Shown: one piece after another, positions 26,820 through 36,067 of the stretch
Layout: each line of letters opens with the position of its first letter
Numbering within the stretch: position 1 is the stretch's first letter
Assembly (NCBI RefSeq): GCF_023502345.1
Contig: NZ_JAMFLX010000007.1
Coordinates: 62,001-126,000 of the forward strand
Direction of reading: 5' to 3'
Length of the DNA stretch: 64,000 nt
Source: Parendozoicomonas callyspongiae
GTDB lineage: Bacteria > Pseudomonadota > Gammaproteobacteria > Pseudomonadales > Endozoicomonadaceae
Notes under the pieces: generated by a model
What the model saw: the letters and a program-made list of their open reading frames with translations, nothing else
Told to the model about the DNA's origin: nothing
Databases searched by the model: none
Translations under genes and position numbers: made by a program

Positions 26820-27593
26820 TTATTGAACTTCAGTTGGTACGCAGTACAGATCAATACCTTCAGACAGAATCTCTTCTGTTGCGGTATGGCAGATTCTGTC
26901 ATCGGTGATGATCAGATCATAATCTTTCAGATCACCGATTTTATGGAAGGAGTAACGGCCATACTTGTCACTGTCAGCAACAAGAATACAGCTATCAGCA
27001 CGCTCAGCCATCTTGCGCTTCAGCGAGCAGCGACGCTCGGAAGGCGTTGTCAGGCCACGGCGCAGATCCCAGGAGGTGCAACCGATAAAGGCCATATCCA
27101 CATGGATGCTGTCCAGGAAGTCAGTCACCCTGCCTCCCAGGCAGGACTGGGTACGTTCGTCCACCTGACCACCTGAGATATGAACCTCGATATTCTTGTA
27201 GCGACACAGGAACTGGGCCTGGGCCAGGTCAGTGGTAACGACCCGAATATTACGATCTGTCAACTGGCGGGCAATATCCATACAGGTTGTGCCGGCATCA
27301 AGAAGAATGGAGTGGCCATCCTTAACGAGGGAAGCGGCGTACTGGGCAATAGCTACTTTTTCCTGAGGACTCTGGCTGCGGCGCTCCTCAGTGTGGGGCT
27401 GGGTATTGATAAATTGCCCAATTGTAGCCCCTCCGTGGGTACGGCGTACCAGCCCCTGTTCTTCCAGTTTATTCAGATCCCGCCGAATGGTCATGCTCGA
27501 AACATCCAGGTTATCAGCCAGGGTTTCTACATTAGCGTATTCGTGTTGGCGCAGGAAGCTGAGAATTTGTTCGCGACGTTCAATGGCTAACAA
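26820..27593 (-). CDS. DeoR family transcriptional regulator
   Basis: A 257-residue repressor. The N-terminal helix-turn-helix (about 18-55) includes the family signature SSMTIRRDLNKLEEQGLVRR followed by THGGA. The C-terminal sugar-phosphate-sensing domain (about 75-235) has ILLDAGTTCMDIAR and VVTTDLAQA, the phosphosugar-binding loop region of GlpR/DeoR-type proteins. Such regulators usually repress an adjacent sugar-use operon. Here none is adjacent, since the next genes are GSTs and a large coiled-coil protein, so the target is elsewhere or is the GST operon. Confidence 0.92.
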   Translation of the reverse strand: MLAIERREQILSFLRQHEYANVETLADNLDVSSMTIRRDLNKLEEQGLVRRTHGGATIGQFINTQPHTEERRSQSPQEKVAIAQYAASLVKDGHSILLDAGTTCMDIARQLTDRNIRVVTTDLAQAQFLCRYKNIEVHISGGQVDERTQSCLGGRVTDFLDSIHVDMAFIGCTSWDLRRGLTTPSERRCSLKRKMAERADSCILVADSDKYGRYSFHKIGDLKDYDLIITDDRICHTATEEILSEGIDLYCVPTEVQ

Positions 27594-27853
27594 GGGTCAT
27601 TTCCTCCAAGACCGGGTTTATCGCACCAAATCTCCAGCCCGGCCTTCCAGATGGCCTGCTTGGGCAGATCGCGCGGAAATATGGCAATTCTATAGAGAAA
27701 TCCCTCTTCCCACCCCCTTCGGAAACCCCGTATTTTTGAGATTTTTCCAAGAAATTCGACTTTTAGCGAACTTTTAGACCTTTGGCGTAGTCAATATTGA
27801 TAACCGCCCAGTCAAGGAATGGCAGGGCTATGCAATCGAACATGGAGGTTAAT

Positions 27854-29830
27854 ATGTCTAAATTAAGTACATTCATGAGGTTTATCGGCCTTCCTGGCGG
27901 GATCGCGGCGGCTGTTTATGGATCAATCGATAACCCAGGTTTTCGGTGTGGCGTAGAAAAAATCCCTGAGTTCGCAGGAAGAACTGTTAAAGCACTTGAG
28001 TATGGCGCAACATCTGTCCAAAACTTCAACGCTGATATGGTCGGTAGAGCTGCCAGCTTTATGGCAAGCACTGGTTCCAGCCTTGCTTCATCTATTGCTG
28101 AAAGAAGCGTTAGCCTCTATAACAGTGCATCTGCAACTCTGATTGGCCACTCAGGCACCTGCCCACTGCCCTATAGTCAGGTTGCAACAGCAGCAAAATG
28201 CGCTGCCGATGCAGCGCCTGGTTTACTGGTTCGTGCTTATGAAACCGCTTCAGCTATGTTCTGGGGATCTCTACCAAGTAGTGGTTCAACCGCAGCAACA
28301 ACTGGTCATGTTATCGAGTGCACAAATGAGTTATGCGTTGTTAACCCAAGTGCTGCCTGGACAACATTAACCGAATATCTTGGCTCTGCGGCCGGTTATA
28401 TTAATTCTGGCTTTCAGTATGTTTACTCTTCACTACCTGACTTCAGTCCAGCTGCTACTTATGTAGGCGACGGATTAAACTCACTGTGCTCAAACGGTTT
28501 TGGTACGACCTACATCACCGATGCTCTTTCAAAAGTTGTGAGCATAGATATTAACTGGGGAGCAGCCAGTTTCCAGTTTGGCCGTCTTCTCAACGCTATC
28601 AGCCTCGGTTCTCCGGTATTAACGCCTCTGGTTGAGTTTGGTGTTGCGTCTGCAGTGCGCAGCTTTTATTCCAGCCGCCAGGAGTTCGAAAACAAAGCCC
28701 TGAAAGACAGACTGATCGAGGAGACTGATCCAACTATCAAGAAGGAAGAAGCTACAAAACAGCAGAAAAAACTGGAAGAAAGTTCCAGGTACTACAAGAA
28801 ACTGGCTGACCGAAGCATTGTTTCTTTCTCTGGTGCTTTGAAGTGCGCTCTGACTGTTGCCCCTGCAGCATTTCTGGTTCCACAAGTTGGCGTTCCTGTG
28901 GCTGCAGCTATAGCTGTAGGCGGATTGGTAACACGCTTTGGTACACACTTCCTTGAAGCTTCACGTAATCGCTCAATGGAGCGAAAGATGCAGACAGAAG
29001 CCGATAGCTTTAAGAGAATGGCTTCAAATGCTGATGATACTGAAAAACTTATTGCTGAAAACGAGCGCCTTAAGAACATTGATTCCATAGCTACTAAGAG
29101 AGATGAGCAGCTATCTGATCAGGTACAAGCTAATCAAAATCTCCAAACTCAAAATACCGCGCTAGAAGCTGAACTGAAACGAGTTAACGAGCGTGAAGCG
29201 TATGCCTTAGCCTGGTTGCAAAATAAGCATAAGAAACAGATTGACGCGATTACACATCAGCTTCAAGATGCCGAAAAAAAGGCTAACCAAGAGAAGGAGG
29301 AGCTTATGGATATGACTGTGCAGTTGGAACTCCAGAAGCAAAATCTCCAGGAGGAAATTGATACCTACTATCGGGAGAAGGCAACAGATAAGAGGAAAGG
29401 ACGCAATAAAGAACAAACAAAACGGAGAAGAAAGCAAACTCCCCGCAGAGAGCGTATCGAGAAAAGTTGTTCGAATCCTAAACCATATCAGTCTGACTCT
29501 TCAGGCTTCAATACTCCAGAGCTTACATTGGTACCAGATGCGCTAGATAAGCTGGTTCTTACAGAAAAGCTTCAGCAAGTTGCAAACACTCAGAGTATCA
29601 AAGTCAAGGGCATGGAAAATGATGAGGAAGCTGTAATACCTGTAGCACCTGAAGTAGAAGGTAATGAACAACCTATCGTACCAGAAGTAAAAGCTACCAT
29701 GGAGCCTCTGACCTCTAAAAGTAGTTATATAATCGATGAGGAAGATGATGATGATGACGAAGGTATATCTGTGCCCTTCCCATTCAACTTCCTTATTCCA
29801 TCCAATGGCCGTGAGCAATATGACTACTAA
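27854..29830 (+). CDS. large Ala/Ser-rich and coiled-coil protein of unknown function
   Basis: About 658 residues, started at the ATG at 27854 because a perfect GGAGG stands seven bases upstream. No family recognised. The first 300 residues are rich in Ala, Ser, Gly and Tyr with evenly spaced small residues. A strongly hydrophobic segment lies near residues 335-370 (VAPAAFLVPQVGVPVAAAIA). A long coiled coil covers about 385-520. A very basic stretch follows (KRKGRNKEQTKRRRKQTPRR), then an acidic run (DEEDDDDDEG) near the end. It has no clear signal peptide. The hydrophobic hairpin plus coiled coil resembles membrane-inserted effectors of intracellular bacteria, which is only a shape argument. 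It is followed by a strong terminator. Confidence 0.7.
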   Translation: MSKLSTFMRFIGLPGGIAAAVYGSIDNPGFRCGVEKIPEFAGRTVKALEYGATSVQNFNADMVGRAASFMASTGSSLASSIAERSVSLYNSASATLIGHSGTCPLPYSQVATAAKCAADAAPGLLVRAYETASAMFWGSLPSSGSTAATTGHVIECTNELCVVNPSAAWTTLTEYLGSAAGYINSGFQYVYSSLPDFSPAATYVGDGLNSLCSNGFGTTYITDALSKVVSIDINWGAASFQFGRLLNAISLGSPVLTPLVEFGVASAVRSFYSSRQEFENKALKDRLIEETDPTIKKEEATKQQKKLEESSRYYKKLADRSIVSFSGALKCALTVAPAAFLVPQVGVPVAAAIAVGGLVTRFGTHFLEASRNRSMERKMQTEADSFKRMASNADDTEKLIAENERLKNIDSIATKRDEQLSDQVQANQNLQTQNTALEAELKRVNEREAYALAWLQNKHKKQIDAITHQLQDAEKKANQEKEELMDMTVQLELQKQNLQEEIDTYYREKATDKRKGRNKEQTKRRRKQTPRRERIEKSCSNPKPYQSDSSGFNTPELTLVPDALDKLVLTEKLQQVANTQSIKVKGMENDEEAVIPVAPEVEGNEQPIVPEVKATMEPLTSKSSYIIDEEDDDDDEGISVPFPFNFLIPSNGREQYDY

Positions 29831-29871
29831 GCTGTAAACCACTTAATAATAAATAACATTTCGATTGCATT

Positions 29872-29897
29872 GAGCCGGCTTGCCGGCTCTTTTTTTA
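29872..29897 (+). terminator. Rho-independent terminator after the large coiled-coil gene
   Basis: GAGCCGGC and GCCGGCTC form a perfect stem with a two-base TT centre, followed by seven or more T residues. Its right end touches the stop of the convergent histidine kinase gene. Confidence 0.92.
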
Positions 29898-31961
29898 TTG
29901 TGGAAACTGAAGTTGAAAAACAACTCCGGTTTTATCATCACGATTCTTCCCTGCTGCCAAACCGTTATGGCAACTCATAACCAGCCGTACGATATAAAGC
30001 CCCAGCCCCAAGTGTGCTTTATCTCCCCTTGTTTTCCTGACCGACACCATGGAGTCAAACAGACTTTTCTGCATGGAGTCAGGTAATAGCTCACCATCGT
30101 TTTCTACCTCAATGCAGTTGGCATGTTTCAGCATAATCAGGCGCAGGGTTATGCTCCCTTCTTTTGGACAAAAATCTGCCGCATTGGAAACCAGCTTATC
30201 CATGGCCTGCACAACCAGATCAGGAATTATGGCAACAGGACAAGGCTCTTTCGGCAGCTCAAGAGTAAACTGCACTTTGGGATAGGCTCCAGAGTAAGCA
30301 TGGTAGAGATCTTCCAGCATCTGTCGCAGGTCAACGACTTCCTTTTCGGAACTGGCCATATCATCAATCATGGCTTCCAGACGCGTGGCTTCACTGATGC
30401 TGCTTAACAAACTACCTAAACGATCAGCTCCAGCCATGGCCCTCTCAGCATAAACCTGAGCCTGAGGATGGATGTTTTCATGCTCCAGGTTATCCAGAGA
30501 CGAACGAACAACAGCCAGTGGTGTACGCAGTTCATGGGAGAGTTTACTTCCCAAAGTTCGCAAGTATTCCGTATGCTCTTCAAGACGAGCCAGCATGGTA
30601 TTGATGCTGCGGGAGAGTTCTCCAATCTCATCTTTGGCCCTGCTGACGGGAAAGCTTGTCCGCAGTCGTCCATCACGAACAATACAGTCTTCAGTGGCCT
30701 GATTGAGTTTACGTATTCGAAGTGAGAGCCAGGATGCATATCCCAACAATCCGGCAGCGGCAAGAACAATCACCAGAAAGCTGAGTGAAAACAGTTTGTT
30801 CAGGGCTTTCCAGGTTATTGCCAGAAGAGAGTGGCTTCCCTGCTCCGCCACCAAAGCACCGACAACTTTCCCATCTTTTTCCAGGGGCCAGGCAGACAGA
30901 AGGCGGTAGCTTTTATCATCCTTCAACCAGAGATACCTGGGCTGCCCTTCAAGGGCTTCCGATACAATCGAGTTTTGCCAGCCGCCATCCCGCCAGTGCG
31001 CCTGATATTCAGGCAAAGAATCCCAGCGCAGAAGTGTTTTGAACAGCCATTCGGCTATCCAGACAGGTTGCTCAGTGTGTGCCTTTGTTGATTTGGAAGG
31101 CTCACCGGTTTCAGCTATCTGCCAGCCAGCTGAGTTAATCACTCCCAGCCGCATATCCGGTTCAAGAAAGTGCTTTAGCGTATCATCCAGGGCTCGATCC
31201 GGCAGAACAAGTTCACCTGTTTCGGAGCCCGGCGTTGCAGAACTTATCCAGCTTTCGTTACTACCGCGAATCACCCGAAAACCAAACTGCTTCCCGGCCA
31301 TAGACAACGGCATCATCAATTCCAGCTGATACCCCTCAGGAATTTCCCGCCAGGCACCACGAATACGATATTCCCGCACAACACGTTCAATACCATTCCA
31401 TGTGGTTTGGGTTCTGGCGATAACAGGCCCGGGGGCTTCCGTAACAATCATGTATTGCTGTAACTGCCCCTGTTCTCCCTTTATAAAAAGCTGAACACGG
31501 TCACCATTTGCCAGAGTCTTTCCTACAGGGCTGTAGTAGACGACATTCTCTTGGTTTGAAGACGGTCTGGATGAAGCTTTGTTATTAACTTGAAATGCCA
31601 GATAGAGGTTGCTGCCATCAGAAGCCGCATTAAACATCACGGGAGGGCTGGAATCTGTGCCTTTACTGGTCGCGCCATAGGCCCGGCTGACAAGGTTTTG
31701 TGCCTGCCAGTCTTCAAAATAACCATCCAGAATCAACCCACCTTTTGACGGGTGTACATAAACTTCGCCCTCTGCCGAAACGAGCTTTGGCAAAGTATCC
31801 CGCAAGGCCAGACTGGCGGCAGTTGCACGCAGTGATGCATTCAAAACCTGCGCCTGCTGCTCGCGCATGGTCAGCGCCATATCCTGCACCCAGTTAATAC
31901 CAGCAAGAGGCAGAACAAGCACAAACAGGCTGACCAGCAGTAACTGCCGGCTAAGCCTCAC
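29895..31961 (-). CDS. dedicated sortase system histidine kinase (PdsS type)
   Basis: A 688-residue sensor kinase with a GTG start overlapping the response regulator stop (GTGA). Membrane segments are at about 8-25 and 390-412. The roughly 360-residue periplasmic region between them contains an N-terminal DOMON/CBM9-like part (about 70-250; LDGYFEDWQ, GSNLYLAFQV). A HAMP linker follows, then the DHp box with His476 (LSHELRTPLAVV) and a GHKL ATPase domain with GLGLYIVRLV. The long extracellular part and gene order match the kinase of the proteobacterial dedicated sortase system. The signal is unknown. Confidence 0.85.
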   Translation of the reverse strand: MRLSRQLLLVSLFVLVLPLAGINWVQDMALTMREQQAQVLNASLRATAASLALRDTLPKLVSAEGEVYVHPSKGGLILDGYFEDWQAQNLVSRAYGATSKGTDSSPPVMFNAASDGSNLYLAFQVNNKASSRPSSNQENVVYYSPVGKTLANGDRVQLFIKGEQGQLQQYMIVTEAPGPVIARTQTTWNGIERVVREYRIRGAWREIPEGYQLELMMPLSMAGKQFGFRVIRGSNESWISSATPGSETGELVLPDRALDDTLKHFLEPDMRLGVINSAGWQIAETGEPSKSTKAHTEQPVWIAEWLFKTLLRWDSLPEYQAHWRDGGWQNSIVSEALEGQPRYLWLKDDKSYRLLSAWPLEKDGKVVGALVAEQGSHSLLAITWKALNKLFSLSFLVIVLAAAGLLGYASWLSLRIRKLNQATEDCIVRDGRLRTSFPVSRAKDEIGELSRSINTMLARLEEHTEYLRTLGSKLSHELRTPLAVVRSSLDNLEHENIHPQAQVYAERAMAGADRLGSLLSSISEATRLEAMIDDMASSEKEVVDLRQMLEDLYHAYSGAYPKVQFTLELPKEPCPVAIIPDLVVQAMDKLVSNAADFCPKEGSITLRLIMLKHANCIEVENDGELLPDSMQKSLFDSMVSVRKTRGDKAHLGLGLYIVRLVMSCHNGLAAGKNRDDKTGVVFQLQFPQ

Positions 31962-32653
31962 CGGGCACTCCAGCGATAACCCATACCGTAGGCTGTTTCT
32001 ATGGCAGAGAATTCGGGAGAGACAGCCTGAAACTTCTTGCGAATACGCTTGATATGGGAAGTCACCGTATTGTTATCGAGCACGGTGCGGGCGGCATCCA
32101 TAAGCTGCTGACGGTTTCGAACCTGCCCAGGGTGGCGGGCCAGGCAGTGCACAATCCAGAATTCTGTCACGGTCAAAGAGACATCTTTTCCCGCCCAGCT
32201 CACGGTCATACGATCAACATTGATTTCAAGCTCGCCTCGGGTTAAGACTTCATCGCTCTCTTCGCGGGGTTTGCGTGTCAGCTCTGCCCGCCTTAACAGT
32301 GCATTCACCCGGGCCATCATATGGGCAATACTGATATCTTTAGTCAGGTAGTCATCGGCTCCCAGGCGCAAACCGGAAATCACATCCAGCTCATCATCTC
32401 GGGCAGTCAAAAAAACAATCGGAAGCTCAGGTGCCATGCTGCGCAGCTCCCGGCAAAGGTCAAAGCCACCTTCAATCTCATTGCCAAGACCAACATCAAT
32501 AACGGCTAAATCGGGAATTTGTAAACGGAAGGCTGCCAGGGCAGAAGAACGGTCTTCATAATGGCTGACAGTAAAACCATATCGCTGAAAAGCATCGCGA
32601 TAGTTTGCTGCGATATCTGGTTCATCCTCAACAATGGCGATATGGCGGGACAT
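31958..32653 (-). CDS. dedicated sortase system response regulator (PdsR type)
   Basis: A 231-residue OmpR/PhoB-type regulator. The receiver domain has the acidic pair in VEDEPD, the phospho-acceptor Asp53 in LAVIDVGLG and the Thr/Lys positions (FLTARDD, YLTKDIS). The C-terminal winged helix has TVTEFWIVHCLARHPG and NTVTSHIKRIRKKF. It is coupled by four overlapping bases to the kinase and lies 105 bases after pdsO, as in the marine sortase loci. Confidence 0.9.
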   Translation of the reverse strand: MSRHIAIVEDEPDIAANYRDAFQRYGFTVSHYEDRSSALAAFRLQIPDLAVIDVGLGNEIEGGFDLCRELRSMAPELPIVFLTARDDELDVISGLRLGADDYLTKDISIAHMMARVNALLRRAELTRKPREESDEVLTRGELEINVDRMTVSWAGKDVSLTVTEFWIVHCLARHPGQVRNRQQLMDAARTVLDNNTVTSHIKRIRKKFQAVSPEFSAIETAYGMGYRWSAR

Positions 32654-32758
32654 GAATAGTTATACCCTCACAGAATTCCCTTTAATTCGGACTGCAAGGG
32701 TATCATTACTGAAGAAAACTGCCCTCATCCCTGAGAACAGTTTTCTAAAAAACGTGCC

Positions 32759-33493
32759 TTATTTTGCGGCAAACTGCTCTTTAGACTCTTCCCTCAGTTC
32801 AATTGTTACAACCCGTTCCATGGCATAAGCATCGTAGTTACCGTTTTTCGCCAGAGATTTCAGTGCGCCCTCACCTTTGGTGAAAACACGCTCTGCAGCT
32901 ATACCGTGATCAATCAGATAACTCTTAACACTTTCAGCCCTGCGCTCGGAAAGCTGAATGTTGTAACTTTCTTCTCCGCGGGGATCGGCATATCCGGTCA
33001 GCTGAACGGAAATCTGCTCATGTTCATTAAGAAGCCTGACAAGATGATCTAGACGATTCTTGTCACGATCATTCAGTGTGTCTCCGGCAGTATCAAACAT
33101 AACGGTGAGCTGCAGTGAATCAAGTGCCAGGTCCTGATAGCGCCCTGTTTCCTGCCGGGCAGCAACCAGCTGAGTCTGTGTTTCGTCCAGCTGCTGCTGA
33201 AGCTGGGCCAGCTCATCCATGAGCCGATCTCTCTCCCCAGCCAGTCTCTCACCTTCCTCGGCCTTATTCACACTGGTTCCCAGCCAGTCTCCTGCCGCTA
33301 CACCCAACACAAAACCAATCGGCCCACCCAGCAGGGCACCCGCAATACTGGTTCCTGCCATGACACTTGTTTTTGCTGTTGTCCATTCACCGTGGGGCTT
33401 CTCCTGTGCCTGTACAGGTAGGGCAGTCATAACCGTTAAACCAAGCGCCAGAGCCATGGCAGAAAGACGAGAGTTGTTGTTTTTACGTGTCAT
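32759..33493 (-). CDS. pdsO: sortase-system OmpA family protein PdsO
   Basis: A 244-residue exported protein with a signal peptide ending ALPVQAQ. A glycine-rich membrane segment (AGALLGGPIGFVLGVAAGDW, about 50-70) comes next, then a coiled coil, then a C-terminal OmpA/MotB-like peptidoglycan-binding domain (QLTGYADPRGEESYNIQLSE, then RRAESVKSYL). The Gly-zipper plus OmpA arrangement and its place next to the kinase and regulator match PdsO of the proteobacterial dedicated sortase system. The sortase and its VIT/VWA-type target, normally upstream, are absent; pfkA stands there instead, on the other strand. Confidence 0.85.
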   Translation of the reverse strand: MTRKNNNSRLSAMALALGLTVMTALPVQAQEKPHGEWTTAKTSVMAGTSIAGALLGGPIGFVLGVAAGDWLGTSVNKAEEGERLAGERDRLMDELAQLQQQLDETQTQLVAARQETGRYQDLALDSLQLTVMFDTAGDTLNDRDKNRLDHLVRLLNEHEQISVQLTGYADPRGEESYNIQLSERRAESVKSYLIDHGIAAERVFTKGEGALKSLAKNGNYDAYAMERVVTIELREESKEQFAAK

Positions 33494-33652
33494 CAGGAAA
33501 CCCCTTTGATTGAGGATGTGATCTCTTTACAGGGTTTATTAAACCCAACAAAAGGGGCAAAGCAGTGGAGACAAAGTGGCGTTTTAGGGAGCAAATATGG
33601 CGAATTGTGGCAACTGATCCATACTTCGGCGCAATATGATCGAGGGTACTCC

Positions 33653-34636
33653 ATGTCCACGTCCATTAATCATATAGGCGTTCTCACCTCCGGTGGTGAT
33701 GCCCCGGGAATGAATGCGGCAGTTCGCGCTGTTGTTCGCTGTGCCATTTTTCATGATATGAAGGTCACAGGCATTGTTGAAGGATATACGGGTCTGCTGA
33801 CCAATACTCTCAGGCCTCTGAATACACGCTCTGTATCCAACATCATCAATCAGGGTGGAACATTTCTGAAGTCTTCACGCTGCATGGAGTTTTATGAAGA
33901 AGCCGGGCGAGCCAAAGCCGCAGAGAAACTCCATCAGGAAGGTATTCAGGCGCTGGTTGTTATTGGAGGAGATGGCACATTTACCGGTGCAACCCTTCTT
34001 GCAAGAGAACAGAAAATTCCTGTCGTGGGCATCCCCGGTACCATTGATAATGATATTTATGGCACTGATTTCACCATTGGTTTCGACACCGCCATTAATA
34101 CTGCCGTTGAGGCTGTTGATAAAATTCGGGACACAGCCACATCGCACAACCGCCTGTTTTTTATAGAAGTGATGGGACGTGATGCTGGTTATATCGCCCT
34201 ACACGCAGGTATTGGTGCCGGCAGTGAAGAAATACTGATTCCCGAGCAGCACCGAGGTCTGGATTATCTTTTGGACTCTTTGGATCGAAGCAATCGGGCA
34301 GGCAAAACATCCAGTATTGTGATAGTTGCCGAGGGCGATAAAAGTAACAGTGTTTTAGAGCTGGCCAAATCTGTAGAAGAGAAGCTCCCTGAGTACAGTG
34401 CTCGAGTGACAATTCTTGGTCACTTACAGCGAGGTGGACGGCCGACATGCTTTGATCGCGTTCTTGCCAGTCGCCTTGGAGTAGCAGCTGTGGATACCCT
34501 GCGAACAGGCTCATCCGGGGTAATGGTAGGGCTGCGAGATAACCGGATATCGCTGACTGGTCTTGAAAAAGCCTGTAAGGAAACACCGGATATGGACCCT
34601 GAATTGATCAGGGTCTCAAATATCGTTTCGATTTAG
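33653..34636 (+). CDS. pfkA: ATP-dependent 6-phosphofructokinase
   Basis: A 327-residue glycolytic enzyme phosphorylating fructose 6-phosphate. Signatures are GVLTSGGDAPGMNAAVRAVV (ATP site), VIGGDGTFTGA, the substrate/catalytic loop PGTIDNDIYGTDFTIGFDT, and MGRDAGYIAL. Residues for ATP use (Gly in GGDGT) rather than pyrophosphate are present. The ATG at 33653 is chosen because GAGGG lies just upstream; the frame is open a further 49 codons without homology. The length (E. coli 320) confirms a complete gene. Confidence 0.96.
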   Translation: MSTSINHIGVLTSGGDAPGMNAAVRAVVRCAIFHDMKVTGIVEGYTGLLTNTLRPLNTRSVSNIINQGGTFLKSSRCMEFYEEAGRAKAAEKLHQEGIQALVVIGGDGTFTGATLLAREQKIPVVGIPGTIDNDIYGTDFTIGFDTAINTAVEAVDKIRDTATSHNRLFFIEVMGRDAGYIALHAGIGAGSEEILIPEQHRGLDYLLDSLDRSNRAGKTSSIVIVAEGDKSNSVLELAKSVEEKLPEYSARVTILGHLQRGGRPTCFDRVLASRLGVAAVDTLRTGSSGVMVGLRDNRISLTGLEKACKETPDMDPELIRVSNIVSI

Positions 34637-34664
34637 AAGATCGGGATTCGAGGAGAGCGGTTTG

Positions 34665-35492
34665 CTAAACAGCAACCGCCTTCTTGATCAGGACAGCATG
34701 GCGGCAGTGAGGGAACTGTTCACAAACCCAGGCCTGCTGCCCTGCATACTGACCTTTGGCAATCGTTCGCTGGGACATTCCTGATCCACACTTGCTGCAG
34801 ACACGATCCTGCTCGCTCTTCTCGCTTTTGCTAGTGTCGTCTGCCAACACACTGTCTTCTTTGTCGCTGTCTTGCAGATTTACCTGCGGCACTTCATGTG
34901 CAACAGCGGAATCAACTTCACTATGCTCCTCATTCACAGCTTCAGCTGTTGAAGAAGCCTGGTCAGCACCACGAGAGTCACCAAGCACTTCACCAGATCC
35001 AAGCTTTTCACCTAAACCTGTTGCCTGATAAACATCCCGGCGCAAACGGCTGACATCAAGAATTCCACCGGTTTCATAGACCAGAAGAGGCAAGCTGACC
35101 CGATCACAGAATTTACGCAACTGATTGAACTCACGACTGTCTGCATCACCCTTTTCAACCAGGACAATGCCACATTTAGGCATCATCTTGCGGCGATCGC
35201 AGAGAAGAATATCAAATGTAGAATGGCGGAGCTTTCCTGGTAAAGGGCTAACTGCACCAGAAGAACGAATAACAGCCTGCACACCAACATTGCGGAACAG
35301 GTTGAAATGTTCTCGAACGGCTACATCCAGCAAGCCATAAAAAGAACGCACTGGCCCATCAAATAGTGGATCCTGAAGATAAAGTGTCTTCAAGGCCCGA
35401 CTGCGCAGCAGAAAATAAATCAGCAGCGCCATTACCAGCGTGCCTGCCACCAGCCCTAATGGAACAATGTAAGGAGCTAAACTTCCTGTCAC
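34665..35492 (-). CDS. DUF2726 membrane protein with C4 zinc finger
   Basis: A 275-residue protein. One N-terminal membrane helix (about 8-28) is followed by a DUF2726 domain (about 45-170; FNLFRNVGVQAVIR, CGIVLVEKGDAD), a nuclease-like fold of unknown role. An acidic Ser/Glu-rich linker leads to a C-terminal topoisomerase-type zinc ribbon with Cys pairs CSKCGSGM and CEQFPHC. The zinc ribbon suggests nucleic-acid contact. The gene converges on pfkA with 28 bases between stops. Confidence 0.8.
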   Translation of the reverse strand: MTGSLAPYIVPLGLVAGTLVMALLIYFLLRSRALKTLYLQDPLFDGPVRSFYGLLDVAVREHFNLFRNVGVQAVIRSSGAVSPLPGKLRHSTFDILLCDRRKMMPKCGIVLVEKGDADSREFNQLRKFCDRVSLPLLVYETGGILDVSRLRRDVYQATGLGEKLGSGEVLGDSRGADQASSTAEAVNEEHSEVDSAVAHEVPQVNLQDSDKEDSVLADDTSKSEKSEQDRVCSKCGSGMSQRTIAKGQYAGQQAWVCEQFPHCRHAVLIKKAVAV

Positions 35493-35676
35493 TTTACTTT
35501 CGTCTCATTCTTCTGCCGTCACCACCCATGGTGACAGTCTTCCCTAGCAGCCCATGGCCAATCGAACGGATCACCATAGGATAACTTGTGATATCTAACC
35601 AGTTACCAGACAACTGTATGTAGAAAAAACTTGTTGATCTATGAAAACACAGTAATCGCCTAAAAAATAATAATCT

Positions 35677-35967
35677 TTACGCTTTAGCGATCTCTATTTG
35701 TTCAGGTAATTTCTGAGGATCTGCTATTCGAACTCTTTTTTCACGACTTAGCTCGCCACTGATGATTTCTATGTCCCGCTTGGTAACACCAAACTGTTTA
35801 GCAAGAAACTTGATCAGGTAAGCATTGGCTTTTCCCTCAACAGGTGGCGCTTTAATCCTGACTTTCAGGCTTTCTCCATGTAACCCACAGAATTCATCCT
35901 TGCTTGCGCGGGGTTGAAGGTGGCAGGCGATAATCAAATCTTCTCCCTGCCAGCGATAAAAACTCAT
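35677..35967 (-). CDS. yggU: DUF167/UPF0235 family protein YggU
   Basis: A 96-residue protein of typical family length, with LQPRASKDEFCG, VRIKAPPVEGKANAYLIKFL and ISGELSREKRVRI. All are hallmark positions of the YggU/UPF0235 family, whose function is unknown. It diverges from the GDSL hydrolase gene. Confidence 0.93.
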   Translation of the reverse strand: MSFYRWQGEDLIIACHLQPRASKDEFCGLHGESLKVRIKAPPVEGKANAYLIKFLAKQFGVTKRDIEIISGELSREKRVRIADPQKLPEQIEIAKA

Positions 35968-36067
35968 GAACTATCTCTGTTAAAAATGCCGTTTATTGTT
36001 GCTCACGTCCTGACATTTCCCAAGCATCTGCTAAATTTCCCTCAGCGTAATACTACGGATCGTGCCT

